Assembly: GCA_028869975.1 (NCBI GenBank)
Contig: JAGWQR010000108.1
Coordinates: forward strand, 1 to 5,621
Source of the DNA: Alphaproteobacteria bacterium
GTDB taxonomy: Bacteria; Pseudomonadota; Alphaproteobacteria; Sphingomonadales; Sphingomonadaceae
Length of the DNA stretch: 5,621 bases
Direction of reading: 5' to 3'
This document shows, piece by piece, positions 1 to 4,772 of the stretch. Positions within the stretch are counted from its first letter, which is position 1, and each line of letters begins with the position of its first letter. A model generated the notes under the pieces. It did no database searches, was not told the DNA's origin, and saw nothing but the letters and a program-made list of their open reading frames with translations. The position numbers and the translations under genes were made by a program.

Positions 1-153
1 ACCTGGGGCAAGGAAGGCGATACGATGACGCTCGACATCGATCCGCTCGCGCACCCGGCCTGGACGGGCGGGCACGGTAAATTGCTCGATGCGGGTGGCC
101 AGGTTGCCAAGTTCAACAAGCGCTTCGGCGGGCTTACGCTCAACAAGAAATAA
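1..153 (+). CDS. rpmE: 50S ribosomal protein L31 (C-terminal part, 5' end outside window)
   Basis: The frame is open from base 1 and ends at TAA 151-153, giving 50 residues. They read TWGKEGDTMTLDID, then HPAWTGGHGKLLDAGGQ, then FNKRFGGLTLNKK. The HPAWTG segment and the basic FxKRFGxL tail are the hallmark C-terminus of bacterial ribosomal protein L31, a small protein of the large ribosomal subunit. Alphaproteobacterial L31 is about 75 residues, so roughly the first 25 residues are missing to the left. The gene is a housekeeping chromosomal marker and lies about 90 bp upstream of a tRNA gene on the same strand, which sets the chromosome side of the inserted element. Identification is from recalled family sequences. 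Confidence is high because the match runs over nearly the whole visible fragment. Confidence 0.93.
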   Translation, partial: TWGKEGDTMTLDIDPLAHPAWTGGHGKLLDAGGQVAKFNKRFGGLTLNKK

Positions 154-169
154 GTGTGCCACGCTTTTG

Positions 170-202
170 GGCTATGCAGGGCTGTCATGTTCGGGCATAG
201 CC
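170..202 (+). repeat. Inverted repeat downstream of rpmE (possible weak terminator)
   Basis: An 8-bp perfect inverted repeat, GGCTATGC (170-177) with GCATAGCC (195-202), encloses a 17-nt loop and begins 16 bp after the rpmE stop codon. Its position suits a transcript end. However, the loop is long and no T-run follows the right arm, so it is not a convincing intrinsic terminator. It could be an RNA 3'-end hairpin that blocks exonucleases, or chance. Confidence 0.35.
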
Positions 203-245
203 ACGCCGCTGCTAGCCTCAAGGCAGGCGCTGCGGCACCCACGGT

Positions 246-322
246 CGGGGAATAGCTCAGCCCGGTAGAGCACTGCCTTCGGGAGGCAGGGGCCGGAGGT
301 TCGAATCCTCTTTCCCCGACCA
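246..322 (+). tRNA. tRNA-Pro (anticodon CGG)
   Basis: This is a 77-nt cloverleaf. The acceptor stem CGGGGAA (246-252) pairs with TTCCCCG (312-318), followed by discriminator A319 and an encoded CCA at 320-322. The anticodon stem CTGCC (273-277) pairs with GGCAG (285-289) around the seven-base loop TTCGGGA (278-284), which places anticodon CGG at 280-282, reading proline codon CCG. The T-arm has the expected GGTTCGAATCC core. The overall sequence closely follows the bacterial tRNA-Pro(CGG) pattern. The 3' part from 277 onward is duplicated exactly at 2210-2255, so this gene is the integration site of the adjacent element, and the copy of the 3' half now in the working gene was probably supplied by the element. 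The tRNA remains complete. Confidence 0.96.
277..322 (+). repeat. attL: 46-bp direct repeat within tRNA-Pro
   Basis: These 46 bases are identical to 2210-2255. Identity starts at the last base of the 5' anticodon stem strand (C276 against T2209 is the first mismatch) and ends exactly at the CCA (G323 against A2256). The block therefore holds the whole anticodon loop, the variable region, the T-arm and the acceptor 3' strand. A boundary at the anticodon loop is typical of tyrosine recombinases that cross over in or next to that loop. Confidence 0.93.
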
Positions 323-374
323 GATTTTTGTTGATTTTCTCATGTTTTATTACTCCTCAATGACAGGGGTTTTG

Positions 375-389
375 GGTTCACTCTGAACC
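375..389. promoter_or_regulatory. Left quasi-palindrome GGTTCA-CTC-TGAACC
   Basis: A perfect 6-bp inverted repeat with a 3-bp centre lies 52 bp inside attL and overlaps the int stop codon (378-380). Including the following T390, the 16-bp string matches the copy at 2090-2105 with one mismatch, at the first centre base. A paired site at both ends of an integrative element suggests a binding site for integrase arm domains, the small HTH protein or the Rep domain. It is unlikely to be an intrinsic terminator because the stem is short and no T-run follows on either strand. The function is inferred; the repeat itself is read directly. Confidence 0.55.
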
Positions 390-1370
390 TTTGGCGCTAA
401 ATGCACGTCCAATTGCGCCCGAAACGCGGCGCAGATAGTCCGGAGAATATCGGGCATAATGCTTCTGCGTGGTGCGGTCGTCATCGTGCCCCATCATCTG
501 GGCAAGCTCAGACATGGGGACGCCTTGTTCTGCGGCCCAGACCGCACCTGTGTGTCGTAAGGTATAGGGAGTGGCGTAAATGCCGCTGCGCTGGCTCGCT
601 GCTTGAAAAGCCTTTTTGATGTTTTTGATCTGGCTGCCGCCGCGCTCAACCACGAACTCGCTGGTTCTCATGCCGTGGGCAATGAGCAGCTCGTTATAAA
701 GCATATCTGCAATCGGAACGACGGGCCGCCGTTTGGCATTTTGAATGCGATTTTCGGGATTCAGTGTTATCAACCGCCGCGTCAAATTCACTTGTTTCCA
801 TTCTAACTCTAGCAGCGCTGCGGGACGCGAAAGCGTGAAGACACCAAGCATGGTATAAAGGCGGGCATGTGGCGCTCTGATCCCAGCCAAAAACTGGTGG
901 AACTCGTCAATGGATAAGTGCCTGATTTTTGGTTCTGGTAAAGGCGGGAGCCATATTTTCGGCGTCGCTGAGACCTTGCCACTTGGAGCATTGCGCAACG
1001 CCGTGCCAATCAAACTGAGTTCGAGCCGTGCGGTTGCCGGTGCAACCGATCTCCGACTGACATATTTTTGAACCATTTTGTCGTCGATCATCGACGGATC
1101 GACGTCATTCCAAAATGGTGCAGCCGCCTTCCAGGCATCACGTCGCCGCTGAATTGAAGCCATACCGGTTTCCGCTTTGAAGGCGAGATATGCCTCCACG
1201 GCCATCCCTACCGTCCAGTTTTCTTCATCTCTGTGCTCCCATAGCTTTCTCGCTTCAGCTTCCGCGCTCTGGCGATCCGTAGAGGAGAGCTGTTGTCGGT
1301 GCCGGGTTTCACCTTCGTGCCAGACAATGGCGAAACCGCCCCGGAAGCGTTGGACGGTAAATTCTGGCAT
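378..1370 (-). CDS. int: Tyrosine recombinase / site-specific integrase
   Basis: This 330-residue protein is a phage-type tyrosine recombinase that would integrate and excise the surrounding element at tRNA-Pro. The N-terminal ~45 residues (FRGGFAIVWHEG, then a Q-S-AEAEAR stretch) look like a small arm-binding domain. Residues ~52-125 form the helical core-binding domain and ~150-320 the catalytic domain. Visible catalytic residues are R182 (TLSRPAALLEL), K213, R272 in TPYTLRHT, H295 in MMGHDDDRTT and the nucleophile Y305 in KHYARYSP. The usual first His of the HxxR box is Tyr269, a substitution seen in other working integrases. ATG at 1370 is chosen because GGAG lies 8 nt upstream and the N-terminus looks native. 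It overlaps the end of the HTH gene by 163 bp, in another frame. The stop codon sits inside the left quasi-palindrome, 55 bp from attL. Confidence 0.93.
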   Translation of the reverse strand: MPEFTVQRFRGGFAIVWHEGETRHRQQLSSTDRQSAEAEARKLWEHRDEENWTVGMAVEAYLAFKAETGMASIQRRRDAWKAAAPFWNDVDPSMIDDKMVQKYVSRRSVAPATARLELSLIGTALRNAPSGKVSATPKIWLPPLPEPKIRHLSIDEFHQFLAGIRAPHARLYTMLGVFTLSRPAALLELEWKQVNLTRRLITLNPENRIQNAKRRPVVPIADMLYNELLIAHGMRTSEFVVERGGSQIKNIKKAFQAASQRSGIYATPYTLRHTGAVWAAEQGVPMSELAQMMGHDDDRTTQKHYARYSPDYLRRVSGAIGRAFSAKGSE

Positions 1371-1558
1371 TCGAACTTCTCCACTTCGTGAATGGGGATG
1401 CGCAGCAGTGTGCCGATCCTGAGGCCGAGTATGCTCCCGCGCTTTTCAATCTTTCTGACCAGTCCTTGCGAACACCCCCAGCGGTCAGCGATTTCGGCTA
1501 GGCACGCAACTCGTGATAACGCTCGATCAACGGAGCGAGGTTGATGCCGAATGCCCAT
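1208..1558 (-). CDS. Small helix-turn-helix protein, excisionase/AlpA-like
   Basis: This 116-residue protein has a MerR/excisionase-type winged helix at about residues 20-62: LAEIADRWGCSQGLVRKIEKR is helix-turn-helix-like, followed by LGLRIGTLLRIPIHEVEKF, the 'wing then RIP' pattern of excisionase-family DNA-binding proteins. It would act as a recombination directionality factor or regulator for int. The tail after ECQN (residues 64-67) is Ser/Pro- and Lys/Arg-rich and lies over the int start. I recall similar ECQN-plus-basic-tail proteins next to integrases in alphaproteobacteria, which supports a real overlap. The ATG at 1558 is the only normal start after an upstream in-frame stop, and it has no good ribosome binding site. 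The first ~20 residues are encoded inside the Rep gene (61-bp overlap) and look non-native, so translation probably depends on coupling to Rep, or the original start was lost in a deletion. Confidence 0.72.
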   Translation of the reverse strand: MGIRHQPRSVDRALSRVACLAEIADRWGCSQGLVRKIEKRGSILGLRIGTLLRIPIHEVEKFECQNLPSNASGAVSPLSGTKVKPGTDNSSPLRIARARKLKRESYGSTEMKKTGR

Positions 1559-1893
1559 GTGATCCGGCCATCTTCACGCGCGCCGGATCGTGCGCCCTTC
1601 GATCTGCTGGTGCGTGCAATGAAGCCTGCTTCCTGAAGTTCGCGCTCGGCGGAATTGATTGAGCGCGATGAAAGGTTCACCGCCTGCGCAGTTCGGCATA
1701 CCTGCGCCCAGACAGCGCATATCTGGCCGCGCGCATAGTCTTGGTCTGCCGTTCGCTGAATGTAATGCCGGATCAGTGCGATGGCTGTCCGCGATAATCC
1801 GAATGTGGGCTTAGCCGCGACTTCAAACAGATTGAGCAAATCGAAGCGCGAAACACCGTCCGGCAGTCCCGAATGGGAGAGGGTCGCACTCAT
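1498..1893 (-). CDS. RepC N-terminal-domain protein (short replication-initiator-like)
   Basis: This 131-residue protein matches the N-terminal DNA-binding domain of RepC-type initiators of alphaproteobacterial repABC plasmids. The features are FGLSRTAIALIRHYIQRTADQDY (a helix that resembles the 'GLS...L..L...T...D' start), VWAQ, NLSSRSINSAERELQEAGFIAR as a winged helix-turn-helix (residues ~72-93), and EDGRITWAFGINLAPLIERYHEL (108-129), the usual end of the domain. Full RepC proteins are about 400 residues, so the C-terminal two thirds are absent, and the gene ends at TAG two codons after the domain. ATG at 1893 is preferred over one 28 codons upstream because GGGAGG lies 6 nt before it. It is the first gene of the leftward operon Rep-HTH-int. 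With only the DNA-binding part left, it may serve as a regulator rather than an initiator. A truncated relic is the main alternative. Confidence 0.78.
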   Translation of the reverse strand: MSATLSHSGLPDGVSRFDLLNLFEVAAKPTFGLSRTAIALIRHYIQRTADQDYARGQICAVWAQVCRTAQAVNLSSRSINSAERELQEAGFIARTSRSKGARSGAREDGRITWAFGINLAPLIERYHELRA

Positions 1894-2209
1894 AGCGCCC
1901 CTCCCACCGTCCTCGATGCAGTCCCGCTTGCCGCCGGACTCCGCGTCTGGTATTTGACAGCTACAACACCATTGCAATCATAGCCGCTGGTAAGGGCTGC
2001 AACCCTTCCGGCGGCTTTTGTTTGTCGCCGTGGAATTGCGCCAAAGCCATGTCCGCATTTTCCTGCCGCAGGAGTGAACAGTGATCGTAGGTTCAGTCTG
2101 AACCTATTTCGGAGAATGACACGAAAATCTGCGCTTTCTGAGCAGTCCGCACGGCGGAATTGTAAGCTTTGTGAAACCAAAAACTGCGATGTGTGCAGTC
2201 GCGCTTCGT
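1894..2209. other. Right arm of the element: non-coding, likely promoter and binding sites
   Basis: This 316-bp stretch lies between the Rep start and attR. It should contain the leftward promoter of the operon. A weak candidate on the - strand is TTGCAA (1971-1976), a 17-nt spacer, then AATACC (1948-1953), with only 4/6 and 3/6 matches to consensus. On the + strand a perfect TTGACA (1954-1959) is followed after 16 nt by AATCAT, which could drive a transcript toward attR. A quasi-palindrome sits at 2090-2104. A - strand frame open from a TTG at 2180 to TGA at 1890 overlaps the Rep start as ATGA, but its sequence resembles no protein I know. No cargo gene is seen. Confidence 0.5.
2090..2104. 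promoter_or_regulatory. Right quasi-palindrome GGTTCA-GTC-TGAACC
   Basis: This is the second copy of the element's quasi-palindrome, extendable to AGGTTCA-N3-TGAACCT (2089-2105), and it lies 105 bp inside attR. It differs from the copy at 375-389 only at the first base of the 3-bp centre, and both read in the same direction. It sits about 200 bp upstream of the Rep start, so an operator for the Rep or HTH protein is possible, as is an arm-type recombinase site. Confidence 0.55.
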
Positions 2210-2255
2210 CTTCGGGAGGCAGGGGCCGGAGGTTCGAATCCTCTTTCCCCGACCA
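2210..2255 (+). repeat. attR: 46-bp direct repeat, tRNA-Pro 3' half
   Basis: This is an exact copy of 277-322, holding the tRNA-Pro sequence from the end of the 5' anticodon stem to CCA but without the 5' half, so it cannot make a tRNA. If the crossover was in the anticodon loop, this copy is the host's original 3' half, displaced about 1.9 kb by the insertion. Confidence 0.93.
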
Positions 2256-2389
2256 ATTATTTCGCAGAAATCAGCGGTTTTTGTGGCATGTCGCAAATTG
2301 CAAAAATATACTGTGACCAAATTGTGACCAATATGCGCCCACATTTTTTAATGGTTTATGCAGCCATGAAGATTTTTGACCTCTGCCCT
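2256..2389. other. AT-rich stretch with tandem TGTGACCAA repeats
   Basis: No gene is seen. The DNA is visibly richer in A and T than the flanking coding sequence. It carries two direct copies of TGTGACCAA at 2312-2320 and 2323-2331, spaced 11 bp start to start, which is about one helical turn and fits proteins binding side by side on one DNA face. As it lies outside attR, it is not part of the present element. It may be the end of an older element once inserted at the same tRNA. Confidence 0.5.
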
Positions 2390-2602
2390 CTAATCGATTC
2401 CGTAAGCAGATATTGTGCAGGAAAAATAGCTGCATAGGCGGTCAAGCATATCGGTTGTCGCATTGCACACGCGCTGATTGGCGAGCTTGGAGAAGGTCAT
2501 GGGACAGACCATCGGCAGATCGATCGATGCGCGCTTGGCCATTGCAGCGCTTGATATCGCCTTGGCAAACCGCCCCCTGACTTTGTCCGGCCCAAAGGGC
2601 AA
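2390..2602 (-). pseudogene. Fragment resembling the C-terminal half of a Cro/CI-type HTH regulator
   Basis: Within this 70-codon frame, 2411-2497 encodes FSKLANQRVCNATTD and then MLDRLCSYFSCTI. This follows the recognition-helix and following-helix pattern of short Cro/CI-family (HTH_26-like) regulators: 'LSKLANxR...TTDxLDRLCxYFxC'. In that family the next residues are usually DLxEYVPD, but here the frame ends SAYGID, suggesting a lost or scrambled end. Upstream residues do not read as the expected first two helices, the only far start is a TTG without a ribosome binding site, and the opposite strand has a competing open frame. I read it as a remnant rather than a working gene, and the family call rests on about 30 residues. 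Confidence 0.35.
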
Positions 2603-2732
2603 AAATGCGGATCGCCCCGATGTCGGCGCCTTCTATATTTTCGGCGTGGTCAAGATTGTCGATGATGAATTTCGCAGCATCGATCATATCAGCGCCATTT
2701 TGCCGCCGGGCACCCGATCGGGCTGGGCTTAA
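2478..2732 (+). CDS. Unrecognised 84-residue open frame (doubtful)
   Basis: This frame runs from TTG 2478 to TAA 2732 without a stop. By my count about 69% of its third codon positions are G or C, against roughly 47% of second positions, which looks like coding DNA; a second frame on the opposite strand shares those third positions, so this is not decisive. The start of the product (GRSIDARLAIAALDIALANR) resembles a stretch of IS3-family transposase catalytic domains, but the HHSDRG motif expected right after it is absent. The rest (VGAFYIFGVVKIVDDEF) is not recognised. There is no clear ribosome binding site. It ends tail to tail with the FAH-family gene, the two stop codons sharing bases 2730-2731. 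It may be a gene fragment left by the recombination that shaped this region. Confidence 0.25.
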   Translation: MASLEKVMGQTIGRSIDARLAIAALDIALANRPLTLSGPKGKNADRPDVGAFYIFGVVKIVDDEFRSIDHISAILPPGTRSGWA

Positions 2733-3562
2733 GCCTCTGCTGTTACTGTATTTTGCAGCGTGCCTATGCCGGGTATAGCAATTTCCACCACATCACCGGG
2801 CTGCATCCAGACTGGGGGCTGGCGTTTGGCCCCAACCCCGCCTGGAGTTCCGGTAACAATGACATCGCCGGCAGACAGGGGCGTAAAGGCCGATACATAG
2901 GCAATGATCTCCGCAACCGGGAAAATCATCTCTGAGGTTGGTTGCGATTGCATCACCGTGCCGTTCAGGGTGGTCGTGACTGAAAGGGCCTGGGGATCGG
3001 GAATTTCGTCGCTGGTCACCAGCCAGGGGCCGAAGGCACCGGTGCCTGGAAAGTTTTTGCCCGGCGTGAACTGCTTGGTGTGCCATTGCCAGTCGCGCAC
3101 TGACGCATCATTGTAGCAGGCATAGCCGGCAACATGCGCAAGCGCGTCTGCTGCGGCGATATTACGCCCGCCTTGGCCGATAACGACCGCAAGCTCGCCC
3201 TCGTAATCGAGCATCGTCGAAGCATTGGGCCTGATGATGGGCTGCATATGCCCGACCTGCGAATCGGCAAAGCGGGTGAAGATGGAAGGATGTTCGGTTT
3301 TTTCGCGGCCGGTTTCGATCCGGTGGCTTTCATAATTATGGCCGACGCACATGATTTTGCCCGGATTCGGGATCACCGGCGCGTAAATAATGCGATCAAG
3401 ATCGATCAGGACTCCGCTCTTGGCCGCGTCCGCAATTGACGACACGCTCTCGCACAATGCCGCCTTCAGATCGGGCCAGCGGTGCGAAAGATCGCAGACA
3501 TGCGTGCCGTCCACCATGCCCCATCCGGGACGGCCCTCATCATTATAACTCACCAGTTTCAT
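2729..3562 (-). CDS. Fumarylacetoacetate hydrolase family protein
   Basis: This 277-residue protein of the FAH superfamily is the cytoplasmic, divalent-metal-dependent type that hydrolyses, decarboxylates or hydrates 2-oxo acid intermediates such as acylpyruvates in aromatic breakdown. A short N-terminal lid domain (1-65) precedes the catalytic fold. The fold starts at PGKIMCVGHNYESH (H80 and E83 fit the family's His-x-x-Glu), with metal ligands E121 and E123 in DYEGELAVVIG and D152 in YNDASVRDWQW. Lysine 169 (TPGKNFPGTGAFGPW) and the closing VTGTPGGVGAKRQPP loop (237-250) are also typical. Length and motifs are complete. ATG at 3562 has AGGAG 7 nt upstream. It follows a decayed VOC gene by 18 bp, and FAH and VOC genes often pair in catechol-type pathways, so it may be the survivor of a small aromatic or keto-acid operon. 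The exact substrate cannot be read. Confidence 0.88.
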   Translation of the reverse strand: MKLVSYNDEGRPGWGMVDGTHVCDLSHRWPDLKAALCESVSSIADAAKSGVLIDLDRIIYAPVIPNPGKIMCVGHNYESHRIETGREKTEHPSIFTRFADSQVGHMQPIIRPNASTMLDYEGELAVVIGQGGRNIAAADALAHVAGYACYNDASVRDWQWHTKQFTPGKNFPGTGAFGPWLVTSDEIPDPQALSVTTTLNGTVMQSQPTSEMIFPVAEIIAYVSAFTPLSAGDVIVTGTPGGVGAKRQPPVWMQPGDVVEIAIPGIGTLQNTVTAEA

Positions 3563-3580
3563 CGCTTGTCTCCTGTCCGA

Positions 3581-3814
3581 TTAGCTGCGGAGCATCCCCT
3601 GGCCCCAAAAGTTGAGCGTACGCACTTCATGTGGCCATTCCCCGGCGGGCTTGTCTGCGGCCACCTGCGCCAACTCGGCTGACAATTCAACCCAGTTTCC
3701 GTCGGGATCATGAATGAACACAAACAGGTTGTTGGGTTGCAAGATCATTCTCGGACGATTCAGGGAAGGCACCCAGAAAAGATGCCTGTATGACCGCGAC
3801 GAGTTGCACGACAA
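3581..3814 (-). pseudogene. Truncated VOC-family (glyoxalase/extradiol dioxygenase-like) gene
   Basis: Only the C-terminal part of a vicinal-oxygen-chelate protein is preserved. The frame's last 50 residues (about 3581-3733) contain FVFIHDPDGNWVELSAEL, in which the Glu after DPDGNWV is the usual metal ligand of the last beta strand, and end WPHEVRTLNFWGQGMLRS. The 27 residues before it are not VOC-like, and the only early start is a TTG with no ribosome binding site. Intact relatives are around 140-190 residues with one or two paired beta-alpha-beta-beta-beta modules, so the metal site cannot form here. The gene lies just upstream of the FAH-family gene on the same strand, which suggests the two once formed a pair. 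Truncation by internal deletion is the likeliest history. Confidence 0.72.
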
Positions 3815-3965
3815 TGCAGGTAATCAAGCTTTCCCGTTTATTGCAGCAAAATCAAACAGCAATGTTTACATCCCGCACGGCACCATACCCTATCGCTAGC
3901 GCCACAATATCTAAATTTTGTTCAACAGGCTCAAAGACATGCGGCGCATTCTCCTTGACCGAACA
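3815..3965 (-). other. Intergenic remnant between phnX and the VOC tail, with orphan ribosome binding site
   Basis: Directly after phnX lies a strong AAGGAG (3951-3956) with ATGs at 3949 and 3940 in one frame, but that frame reaches a stop after 12 residues (MRRMSLSLLNKI). This looks like the original start of the decayed VOC gene. From the orphan start to the surviving VOC tail is only about 200 bp, too short for the missing N-terminal part, which supports an internal deletion. The stretch is also more AT-rich than its neighbours. Read in the phnX frame past its stop, 37 codons are open but have no start. Confidence 0.45.
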
Positions 3966-4772
3966 TCACGGCTTGTCGTTGCGTGCCAGTCGCGCGTTAA
4001 TGTCAGCGACGATTGGTGCAAGATCGGCGATGCTCTCGATCACATAATGCGCGCCGGCGGCTTTTAGGGAAGCCGAAGCACTGGCAATCCGCGCTTCGCG
4101 CCTCGCCTCGGGCAGCGCATGATATGCTTCATAGTCGAGTCCGACGGCATTGCCCGATGCGGACACGCCCACTGCCCAACAGCCTGCATTGCGCCCCTCT
4201 TCCATCCCGACTTCAGCATCGTCAACCTTGACACAGCAATGGGCGGGCCACACGCCCAACGCGACCAGATTTTTCCAGAGCATCAGTGGTGAGGGGCGGC
4301 CTTCGCTGGTTTCTCCCGCACAGACCACGCAATCGGGTGCATAACCTTGTGCGGTGGCGGCGGGCAGAATGTCGGCCATCATCGCGCGGGTATAACCGGT
4401 GCACGACCCGATTTTGATCCCTTGCGCGTGCAACTGCGCCGCCATTGCCGCCGCACCGGGGATGAGCTGCGTGTGCGCGCCAGCTGCCTGTGCCATCAGC
4501 GGCTCCAGCGCGGTGTAAATCGCATCCCCATCGGCACGGCCGGGGTGTGTGCCATGAATGGCGCTCCACGCCACCAGGGTTTCGGGCGCAGTCAGAATGG
4601 CTTCAACATGGTCGCGCTTGGCCTTGCCCATATGCGCGCGCACCAGTTCCGCGCTTACCTCGATCTGGTGCTGCGCAAAGGCGTGCTGCATCGCCGTAAC
4701 CGGTGCGCAACTGCCAAAATCGATCATCGTGCCCGCCCAATCAAACACCACCGCCCTGATCGCTTCAGTCAT
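3966..4772 (-). CDS. phnX: Phosphonoacetaldehyde hydrolase (phosphonatase)
   Basis: This 268-residue HAD-superfamily enzyme hydrolyses phosphonoacetaldehyde to acetaldehyde and phosphate, the C-P cleavage step of 2-aminoethylphosphonate use, in the cytoplasm. HAD motif I reads FDWAGTMID: nucleophile D11, and Ala13 in place of the usual second Asp, as is typical of phosphonatases. The PhnX-specific cap motif MGKAKRDH supplies the Schiff-base lysine K52. Motif II is GSCTGYT (122-128), GRPSP is 158-162, and motif IV is VKVDDAEVGMEEG (181-193). The C-terminal AAGAHYVIESIADL is also characteristic. Compared with Bacillus-type enzymes, the second acidic residue of motif IV is Gly189. I recall a similar pattern in Pseudomonas enzymes, so this is probably a clade feature. 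ATG at 4772 has GGAG 6 nt upstream and overlaps the oxidoreductase gene by 8 bp, pointing to coupled translation. A TTG 4 codons upstream is less likely. Confidence 0.95.
   Translation of the reverse strand: MTEAIRAVVFDWAGTMIDFGSCAPVTAMQHAFAQHQIEVSAELVRAHMGKAKRDHVEAILTAPETLVAWSAIHGTHPGRADGDAIYTALEPLMAQAAGAHTQLIPGAAAMAAQLHAQGIKIGSCTGYTRAMMADILPAATAQGYAPDCVVCAGETSEGRPSPLMLWKNLVALGVWPAHCCVKVDDAEVGMEEGRNAGCWAVGVSASGNAVGLDYEAYHALPEARREARIASASASLKAAGAHYVIESIADLAPIVADINARLARNDKP

Larger units (their letters stand above)
277..2255. mobile_element. Minimal tRNA-Pro integrative element (int, HTH, RepC-like)
   Basis: The segment is bounded by a perfect 46-bp direct repeat of the tRNA-Pro 3' half. It contains, on the - strand, a tyrosine recombinase next to the left repeat, an excisionase-like helix-turn-helix gene and a RepC N-domain gene. 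This is the standard layout of an integrative element at a tRNA gene: repeats as attL and attR, integrase immediately inside one end. The unit is 1933 bp from repeat start to repeat start, and no cargo gene is recognisable. RepC-type domains are known from plasmid replication in alphaproteobacteria, so the element may once have replicated as a circle, or it may use the domain as a regulator. The Rep gene here stops after its DNA-binding domain, so loss of cargo by internal deletion is a fair alternative to a naturally minimal element. Whether it still excises cannot be seen, but the recombinase appears intact. Confidence 0.85.

Noticed and set aside
205..240. GC-rich small inverted repeats between rpmE and the tRNA gene (GCCT-CA-AGGC and GCCGC...GCGGC)
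   Set aside because: The arms are 4-5 bp and no T-run follows. Such pairings are expected by chance in DNA of this composition.
2093..2344. Open frames crossing the right tRNA repeat (- strand 2093-2344 and + strand 2171-2437)
   Set aside because: Their translations contain strings such as RIRTSGP and GGSNPLSPT, which are well-known artefacts of translating tRNA 3' halves. They are explained by attR.
2478..2580. IS3-family transposase fragment (GRSIDARLAIAALDIALANR)
   Set aside because: The run resembles the catalytic domain, but the HHSDRG motif that should follow is missing, and no terminal inverted repeats or orfA are seen. Kept only as a possibility within the doubtful open frame.
2713..2722. 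10-bp perfect palindrome CCCGATCGGG just after the FAH stop codon
   Set aside because: It has no loop and no T-run follows on the - strand, so it is not an intrinsic terminator. GATC-centred palindromes are frequent by chance in GC-rich DNA.
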